A DNA stretch of 15,090 nt, from positions 1 to 15,090 of the forward strand of contig JADJLO010000036.1 in the NCBI GenBank assembly GCA_016710075.1. The letters are read 5' to 3'. A program made the position numbers and the translations under genes. The notes beneath the pieces were generated by a model. That model was not told the origin of the DNA. It searched no databases and saw nothing but the letters and a program-made list of their open reading frames with translations. Positions 8,930 through 15,090 of the stretch are shown piece after piece. Position 1 is the first letter of the stretch. Each line of letters opens with the position of its first letter. The DNA comes from Acidobacteriota bacterium. Lineage in GTDB: Bacteria; Acidobacteriota; Blastocatellia; RBC074.

Positions 8930-9028
8930 GGGACCGCAGGCGTCCCGCCTGCGAACAATCGCAAAAGTCGAACTCGAGAATTTCAATTGGAATAATTGCC
9001 GGTACGCAGGCGGGACGCCCGCGGTCCC
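8930..9028. repeat. 24-bp inverted repeat between convergent genes, GGGACCGCAGGCGTCCC family
   Basis: The left copy (8930-8953) starts GGGACCGCAGGCGTCCC and continues GCCTGCG. The right copy (9005-9028) is its reverse complement with one mismatch (23/24), separated by 51 bp. Each copy is itself partly palindromic. The pair lies 25 bp after the MFS stop and about 70 bp after the CocE-like stop, so it could fold in both transcripts and end or stabilise them. There is no U-tract, so a classic intrinsic terminator is not supported. It shares its 17-bp core with 4186-4202. Confidence 0.8.
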
Positions 9029-9097
9029 CTTCGTAGCTGGCCATGGTTCCCCGGATTGTTCCCGCTCGTATGGCCATGCTCCCCCCAGTTTGTTCGA

Positions 9098-10980
9098 TCA
9101 CTTCACCACCGAGACCCGGATGTGTGACGGAGAGCTTTTGATCTGTAGATCCGCTGAGTAGCCTTGATGTAATCGGAATCTCCAGCCTTGAAAATGTTCG
9201 CATGAACTTCCTGCGGATTGCGATCGATGATCGGAAACCAGTGCTCTGAACCTGAACCACGCATCTTGGCCCTTTGGAATTTGTGAGTCGATCTGATGAA
9301 GATCGATCGAGTACTGTTCGACCTTGCCGGGGAGTTATCGGCTCGGGGTTTTCAAAGCTCCTGCGAAAGCGTCCGCGCAAGACATCGTTTGCGACCATCA
9401 ACTGGTAGCCGCCCATCTTCGGATCCCTGGCGTAGTCTTCCGGGTAGACATCGATCAGTTTGACGATCCGTCGCTGTCTGTGCCTGAGGTCGAGGCAAAC
9501 AGGCGAGCGATCAAATCTCCGGTGATCGTGACATCATTGGCCAGTGTCTCGGTCTCCAAACTGAGCGTCCTCGCGCTGATGGGCCGAAGCGCTGATCGTC
9601 GAAGCCGATCCCGGCCAGCCCGGAACTCGAAAATAATTATGTCGGCTCGACTGGACGTTGCCTGTAGGGCACTGGATTGGCGGGTCGGAGATGCAGCTGT
9701 CGAATGCTTTCAGACTGGCTGTCTGCGCGGGCGGATCGAACGAGTTTGCCCGTTTGCGTGAAAGTAGAGTTGGCGCTCTGAAGTCTCAGATTCACCGGGG
9801 CCACTGGTCGTAACTCTTCCATTCGTTCGAACCGGTCCGAAAAGTGATTGCCCTCGCTCAAAACCGACGAGCCCTTGTCCTTGAGCCAGAAGGCGAACCA
9901 CGGGCTTCGATTTTCTGACGATAATATTCGATGGTGTTGCTGTCGGAATTTGATGCGGCCGAGGCTGCTGCCGTCACCTCTCGCCCAGCCCGCCATGATT
10001 CCATGGTGCGGCGACAAGGAAGATGCATGCGCTGTTTGTCGTGCTTTTCGAGCGTGTTGTAAATCTTGGCGGGCGGTAGAAATCTCCCTGATCCCACCAG
10101 CCGGCAACTGAAAGCGTGGGGATGTTGACGCGGGTCAGATATGCCTCGCCATGGCCTGCTTCCCAGAAGTCGTCATAATTCGGGTGTTCGACAAAATCGT
10201 TCCGGTCGGGATCGTCCCTTGAGATATTCCTCGTTGACGTCCGACAGGGCACAAGCCTGAGATACCACCTCGTAGGTGTCGTACCTGTCGAAATTGAATC
10301 TGAAGCTTTCTTATTTGTTTCCATGACTGGTGGCGTACTCGAGCCATAGCCTCGGCCTGAATGCGCCGTTGTGATGAAAATCGTCTCCGAGAAACATGTC
10401 CGTAAGCCGGGAAGCCTGCCCGGAGATGGTCGGCTTTGAGGGCCGGATGCGGATTGAGCGTTGCCATCGCCGCAGTCCAGCCGGGATAGGAGATCCCGAA
10501 TATCCCGATTCCCTCCCCGTTGTTGCCGGACACATTCCTGGTCAGCCATTCGATGCGCTTCATAGCGTCGTGACTTCATCAACAGCTTTCGGATCGTTTC
10601 TTGCCTGTTGTCAGAGAAACCAAGGGCGCTGCACTGACGAACTGCCCCTCGGATTTGTATCGACCGCGGATGTCCTGGAATACGAAGATGAACCTTGTCC
10701 ACGAGCGCCCGAACCTCGGGCTTCCGACGCGCTGCGGCTGATCCGGCGCCTGGTATGGAGTACGCTCAGGAATGATCGGCACTTGCCCGGTCATATTCTC
10801 CCGGAATGAAGATGCCCCCCGTGTGGGGCTTCACTCCGTCTGCGCACGGACCGCGACGCTCTCTGCCTTGAATACGCTGGGGCGGTCTCCTGAACCTGCG
10901 CGAAGCCGCAAAATCGCGAACAGCGTGAGCTTAAACCCGGCCAGCCAATTTAATACCAGTCTCAGCCTTTTCTTCTCTAT
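9098..10980 (-). CDS. CocE/NonD family alpha/beta hydrolase (X-Pro dipeptidyl-peptidase S15-like), frameshifted
   Basis: Serine hydrolase of the CocE/NonD group; members cleave esters, amides or X-Pro peptides, and the substrate cannot be predicted here. N-terminus: LVLNWLAGFKLTLFAIL resembles a signal peptide. Catalytic domain: IIPERTPY, FIFVFQDIRGRYKSEGQFV, MEWLTRNV, then EGIGIFGISYPGWTAAMA, whose Ser in GISYPG is the nucleophile. TLSVAGWWDQ carries the likely Asp and WNHGG the likely His. The C-terminal jelly-roll part includes YFHANG, DPANPVPYRQRPVEPT and KMGGYQLMVANDVLRGRFRR, then KVEQYS-like and RIYRS pieces and SSPSHIRVSVVK before TGA at 9098-9100. The span equals about 627 codons, full length. 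No ATG fits the start: the reading frame that begins EKKRLRLVL opens with ATA (10978-10980), 4 nt after GGAG, so ATG misread as ATA or another indel is likely. At least ten frame changes are present. It lies downstream of the VPS10-type gene on the same strand. Confidence 0.88.
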
Positions 10981-11004
10981 GTTTCTCCAAAAACCGAGTT
11001 TAAG

Positions 11005-11175
11005 GGGTGAGGAAGAGAGATTGAAACAGACGAAAAAAATAAGAGGTGAATTTTGCTTTAAAACTGGTTTGTACGCTTCTCCAGGATGTTCGTCCATTCA
11101 ACACCTGGATTTTTTCGTCTGTTTCGTTTATTTCGTTTGTTTCGAAATCTCCTCTTCCTCCCTTCGTAATCCCTC
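11005..11175. repeat. Inverted repeat with GAAACAGACGAAAAAA arms between the VPS10-type and CocE-like genes
   Basis: GAAACAGACGAAAAAA (11023-11038) is perfectly inverted as TTTTTTCGTCTGTTTC (11110-11125). Outward of both arms is a GAGGAAGAG-type purine word (about 11009-11017, and inverted near 11151-11160). The right arm carries the extra units GTTTATTTCGTTTGTTTCG (11121-11143), whose complement matches 5521-5545 closely. About 70 bp of loop lies between the arms. It fills most of the roughly 206-bp gap between two same-strand genes. Confidence 0.7.
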
Positions 11176-11186
11176 TCTGATTTGCT

Positions 11187-14100
11187 TCACAGCAGGAGCG
11201 ACCGTTTCGAAAGCGCCTTGATCGGCGTCAATCCGCTTTCGCTGATCTGCTTCTGATGGAGTGCCGGATGTGGTGTTTTTGATATCTGAAGGTCACTGAC
11301 CGACCTCGTCTAACTGAGATGTGCAGCGATCGAGTTTCTCGCGATGTTGAGCGGTAACCGGTTCGGTATAGCTTCCCGAGCCCGCTGTAGAGTTGGCCAA
11401 TGCGAGGCATCAGTGCGTTCATACGATTCGGACCGCCGGGTCCCGCCGATTCATTCTGCATCATCTGAGTGAAATTCGGCGGAGAAGCTTTTCCTGCTCG
11501 CCTGCCCTGGGCAGGTTGGGCAGGCGTGGGACTGTTGCCCTCGTTGCCCCGGTTGCCCCGGTTGTCCACCCTGGCCGCGGCCCTGACCTCCGCCACGCTG
11601 GCCTCCACCGGCGCCCGCTGCGCCGCCGCCGCCGCCGCCAAAGCCGCCACCCCCGCCGCCACCACCGCGACCGCCCTGAGCACCGAGTTTCTGCTGAGTA
11701 TCGGTGACATCTTTAAGAACTGCGTCGATCTCCTTGCAGAGCAACCGACGCATTGGGCTGCTTCTTGCTCTCCTGCAGTTGAGTAAGCTGGTTGGAGGTT
11801 GGTAAGCCTGGCCTGCGCATCGCCGCCTGATTTTTGGATCTTGTTGATTGAGAGCAAGGTCCCGAGGGGCTTCTGCGTCGTCGGGAGGATCCTGATGCGT
11901 GGATCTTCCCTCGACGACGAGGGTTTGGTCATCTCCTTGCGTACCGTCAGCTTGACGATGTATTCGCCAAGAGTACGCGCGGGCCGCGGCCGCCGCCAAA
12001 GCGCCGAAGCCACGCCACCGCCTCCCCTGGCTGCCGCCATGGATGGATCGATTCCCGGGGCCCCGGGTCCGCCCTGGTCCGCCGGGACCCTGCGGAGGCT
12101 GAGTCGCCGACTGATAACGCATATCCCAGGTCACCGCTGAACACGGCTTCATTTGGCCCCAGAAGTTTCACGTATGACCGCGCTTTTTTGTCAAGAATGG
12201 TGATCTTCGGCTGGTCCTTCTGAGCTTTGCGCAGGTAGTGGCTCATGAGCGCCCCGGAGGGCGGGTTCGGGGGCGATGTAGGTCTCGCGACCCGTGCTGC
12301 CCCTGTGGTTGTACGATCTCCAGATGGTCGCAAGTCCCGAGATCGAACAACTGGGCGTCTGATGCGGCGATTTAGCCCGACATCTGTTGCAGAGCGTCAT
12401 ATCACGAGCACACTGGTGCTGCGTCCGTCGTCGCCGGAATCAGGTCGTTCTCTCTCGGATGAATCTGAATATCATCGACCGGCACCCGTCGGCAGATTGC
12501 TCTTGAATCTCATCCACGATGCACCGCGATTGAAGCGGACGAAGAGGCCGAATTCCTGTGCCCGCCAGCAGCAGATTCTGACTTCTTCGGATGTGCGCGG
12601 ATGACATTCGCCGGAGACGGCATGTTGCTGGTGATCGAGGTCCAGTTTTCTCCGGAGTCCTCGGTCACATAAACATAAGGGTTTGAAGTCGTCGCTGCGA
12701 TGGCCGTCGAAAGGTTGCATAAACGCGCGGCGGCAGATGCATAAGACGCAATGACTCTCGTGACATAAGTGTTCGCAGGAACCCCCTTTTTGATCCGGTC
12801 GATGACGTTCTTCCAGGTCTTGCTGCCGTCGCGGGAAACCCTGGACGTTGCCGTCATCGGTGCCGACCTAGAGCACTCCTTCTTTGACAGGCGATTCGGC
12901 AACCGTGACAATCTGACTGAAATTATCCTGGCCATCGTGCCCCGGAGAACATTGGGTTTGGGAACGACTCCCGAAGTCTCAGTTTGTTGCGGTCGATGTT
13001 TTTAGTCAGATCCGGACTGGCCGTCCAGTTGTCGCCGCGGTCGAGCGATTTGAAGAGACGTTGCCGCCCATATAGATCGTCCTGTTGTTGTGCGGCGAAA
13101 TCATTATCGGTGAGTTCCAGTCAATCGATATTTGTCTGTCGATCCTTCAGGAGGCCGCGGGCGGATGCTCTTCGATTCGGTTATTGTCGCCAGATTGCCG
13201 CTGAACCGCTCCGTTCTGCGATTCCACAGTAAACTATATTCCAGTCTTTCGGATCAACCTGGGCATAGAAACCGTCGCCTCCGCCCGTGCGAATCCATTC
13301 GCCATTGCTCACGTCGGTTTGTTGAGCGTGGCCACGGAGCCCCCCACGACCCGTTGTCCTGCAGACCGCCAGACCGAGTAGGGGCTTGCGGAAATCGAAT
13401 CCGGATCATAAAACTGACCCAGCGGGATCGTGTTGATGTAATCCCAACGTCCGGCCTTTATCGTAGCTGGAATGAAATGCCGCCGTCCGAGCCGGTGATC
13501 GCGTGATTGGGGTTCTGCGGATCGATCCACAATGCGTGATAGTCGCCATGAATTCTTGAAAACGGGCTGGCCTGATACATCTTGCCGCCGTTGTCCGATG
13601 TGTACCACGAAGCTCCAAGGACATATAAACGCTGATCGTTGGTGGGATCGATGCGAATCTGGCTGTAGTACATCGGGCGCGGGTTCGTGGGAGACATCTT
13701 CTTCCACGTCTCGCCTTTGTCATAGGATCGATAGGTTCCACCCCAGTCACTATGCTCCAAAGAGGGCGTAGACAACATTCGGATTCTTGCGGTAAAATCT
13801 GATCGCCGAGGCGACCGACATCGCCCGAAGGAAGGCCGTTTTGTCAGCCTGGTCCACGTGGAGCCGCCATCTGAAGTCTTGTAATGTGCGCTGCCCGGCC
13901 CGCCTCCGAGAAAACCGAACTACGTGCGGCGACGCTGATAAGCTGCGGCATAAAGAATATTTGGATCGGACGGATCCATCGCAACATCGGTGAAACCCCG
14001 TGTTCTCATCAATGAATTTTGCATTGACCCACGTCTCGCCGCCGTCAGAGGTCTTGTGACCACGCTCCCTGTTCGGCCCCCAGAGATGCCCGCCTGCAGC

Positions 14101-14631
14101 CACATAACTATGTCCGGATTCGTCGGATGTACTGACGATCCGCCCGATGTGATGGCTGTCCTTGAGTCCCATATTGGCCCAGGTCTTGCCGCCGTCTGTC
14201 GATTTGTAAACGCCGTTGCCCTGGAGGAACTCTGCCGGTTGTTGGCCTCGCCCGTTCCAACCCAGACGATGTCCGGATTTGACGGAGCAAGCGTCACATC
14301 GCCGATCGAACTGACTTCCTGATTGTCGAAAAAGAGGATCCCACTCCTTGGTCCCGTTGTTGATCGTCTTCCATAAACCACCCGATGCGGTTTAAGCACA
14401 TTAGATCGTAGAGGGACTGGCTGACTACTGCAAAATCATCCGATTCGCCTCCATAGTCGCCGGGCCAATCGAACGGATTGCAGGGTCTTGAAGGTCGCAT
14501 CCGTGATCTGACCTTTATTTTCCTGTGCCTGTGCGGCTTTGTCATTGCTGATAAACGCAGCTGCGATTGCAAGCAGTAGAACACAAACTGATAATCGCAG
14601 ATGAAGGTACGCGGGGACTTACGATCCTCAT
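11187..14631 (-). CDS. VPS10/sortilin-like beta-propeller protein, annotated in this family as glycosyl hydrolase (frameshifted)
   Basis: Large exported protein of the sortilin/BNR-repeat type, often annotated as a glycosyl hydrolase although activity is unproven for most members. A signal peptide (LRLSVCVLLLAIAAAFIS) follows an ATG at 14631. The propeller has many Asp-box or related units: NPDIVWVGTGEANNRQSS, KTSDGGETW, YDKGETWKKMSPTNPRP, SYDKGRTW and TEDSGENWTS. Other conserved pieces are IGDVTLAPSNPDIVW, GFTDVAMDPSDPNILYAAAY, HGDYHALWIDPQNPNHAITG, PYSV and FGLFVRFNRGASW. The C-terminal third (about 12400-11190) has DQPKITILDK, VTWDMRYQSAT, LGEYIVKLTV, DAVLKDVTDTQQKLGAQGG, a Gly/Pro/Gln-rich stretch and SESGLTPIKALSKRSLLL before TGA at 11187-11189. 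The span equals about 1,148 codons, near family length. Frame changes are very frequent. The family call is secure; the exact stop is less so, because another frame ends at 11228. Confidence 0.88.
11540..11690 (-). other. Gly/Pro/Gln-rich low-complexity linker in the VPS10-type protein
   Basis: On the minus strand the reading is a run of glycines (GAQGGRGGGGGGGGFGGGG) followed by GRGQGGQPGQPGQRG. The DNA is dominated by CCGCC/GGCGG units. Similar linkers occur near this position in acidobacterial relatives of the family. It joins a helical segment (VLKDVTDTQQKLG) to the C-terminal helical piece (MNALMPRIGQLYSGL). The repetitiveness makes length errors especially likely. Confidence 0.7.
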
Positions 14632-14761
14632 TTTCTTGCCCTCTGATTCTTTTTTTCCTGTTGTGTTTGGATAAAAACCGTATTGCGGACGTTGAAACTT
14701 AACAACTCTGAATGAAATTTGCGTCACAAGAAACCTCTATAATCACCGCTTTCTAACTTAC

Positions 14762-14777
14762 AAGACTGCCCAGTCTT
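14762..14777. repeat. Small perfect hairpin
   Basis: AAGACTG and CAGTCTT face each other around two bases (AAGACTGCCCAGTCTT). Neither strand follows it with a T-tract, so terminator function is not supported. Confidence 0.45.
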
Positions 14778-14859
14778 TGCGGCAGCTCTGCTGCTTCTAA
14801 TTCGCCTGTTTCGTAAATATGGGACCCACAACACAGGGAATCTTTGGAGTCATGGCATC

Positions 14860-14972
14860 GCCCCCGATCATGAAGCGCAGGCTTCCGCAGCTGGCCGGCT
14901 GATCGGGGCACCGGCGAGTCGCTGCGGATCTGGACGTTGATCCATCCGGCGAGCGACCCAACAGTCGGATGG
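14860..14972. other. GC-rich double stem-loop region, possible structured RNA or extragenic palindrome
   Basis: CCCCGATCA (14862-14870) pairs with TGATCGGGG (14900-14908) and encloses a smaller stem GAAGC/GCTTC (14872-14885). A second stem, CCATCCG (14942-14948) against CGGATGG (14966-14972), follows. I recognise no riboswitch or ncRNA family. Chance pairing in GC-rich DNA cannot be excluded. Confidence 0.35.
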
Positions 14973-15036
14973 TTCCTTACCACAGACATTTCACCGCCAG
15001 CCTGCTTTCATCCCCGTCGAGGGTTTCTTGCGGCTC

Positions 15037-15090
15037 TCATTTCTCTTTCTTACCCGTTTCAAAGCGAATCACAGACGCAGATCGATTCTG
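15037..15090 (-). CDS. Possible C-terminal fragment of an upstream minus-strand gene
   Basis: From the window edge the minus strand reads QNRSASVIRFETGKKEK followed by TGA at 15037-15039. Seventeen codons are too few to name a family. It is listed because the reading is open to the edge and has a plausible charged C-terminus; it may equally be chance. Confidence 0.25.
   Translation of the reverse strand, partial: QNRSASVIRFETGKKEK

Larger units (their letters stand above)
14632..15036. other. Intergenic region upstream of the VPS10-type gene, with several hairpins
   Basis: About 400 bp with no gene I can name. It should contain the promoter of the VPS10-type gene (AT-rich part 14640-14760, no clear -35/-10 pair). 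It holds a small hairpin at 14762-14777, a fragment of the TTTCG-type repeat (CGCCTGTTTCGTAAAT near 14802-14817), and two GC-rich stems at 14862-14908 and 14942-14972. A minus-strand open frame across 14753-14989 has no recognisable features. Confidence 0.5.

Noticed and set aside
11393..12140. Plus-strand Ala/Arg-rich open frames over the C-terminus of the VPS10-type gene
   Set aside because: They arise from the GC-rich Gly-linker DNA read in reverse; the minus strand has the family-consistent protein.
14753..14989. 78-codon minus-strand open frame as a gene
   Set aside because: No ribosome binding site or known motif is seen, and it overlaps the stem-loops and a repeat remnant.
1..15090. 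A defence system, toxin-antitoxin pair, prophage or biosynthetic cluster
   Set aside because: None of the reconstructed proteins belongs to such families, and the leftover non-coding stretches hold only repeats and hairpins.

Overview
The window looks like chromosomal DNA from a soil-type Acidobacteriota (Solibacter/Bryobacter-like). This is an inference from gene content: an Oar-like TonB-dependent receptor with an N-terminal carboxypeptidase-regulatory domain, a secreted TPR protein with the same kind of N-terminal domain, a sortilin/VPS10-type beta-propeller protein, a CocE/NonD-type hydrolase and an ACS-family hexuronate-type MFS transporter. Almost every gene is broken by single-base (occasionally two-base) indels, many in short homopolymers. 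Each gene has therefore been reconstructed from several frames and is given as one span. The breaks hit unrelated genes, leave few substitution stops and even hit a transposase whose element ends are perfect, so uncorrected sequencing error is more likely than real decay.

Layout. 3-3895 (-) encodes the Oar-like receptor, with its true stop codon and a strong ribosome binding site. 3896-4315 is a divergent intergenic region with a perfect 14-bp-stem hairpin. 4316-5515 (+) encodes the secreted TPR protein, whose last 283 codons are the longest clean reading frame. 5515-5645 is an inverted repeat rich in GAAACRAACGAAAT words. 5651-7613 is an imperfect long inverted repeat whose left arm is split by an IS1182-family element (5731-7418; 17-bp perfect terminal inverted repeats, 5-bp CAAGA target duplication). 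Removing the IS in thought restores a left arm that matches the right arm. 7645-8905 (+) encodes the MFS transporter. 8930-9028 is an inverted repeat between convergent genes. 9098-10980 (-) encodes the CocE-like hydrolase. 10981-11186 holds a second GAAACAGACGAAA-type inverted repeat. 11187-14631 (-) encodes the VPS10/sortilin-like protein. 14632-15090 is mostly non-coding with hairpins, plus a possible C-terminal scrap of another minus-strand gene.

Together the genes suggest envelope and secreted functions for scavenging: an outer-membrane receptor, two probably exported hydrolase-class proteins, a periplasmic TPR protein and a sugar-acid-type importer. They do not form an obvious operon; only the VPS10 and CocE genes share strand and order (about 206 bp apart). 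No defence system, CRISPR array, tRNA or rRNA was recognised. The most interesting structure is the nested repeat/IS architecture at 5515-7613 and the several families of intergenic palindromes.
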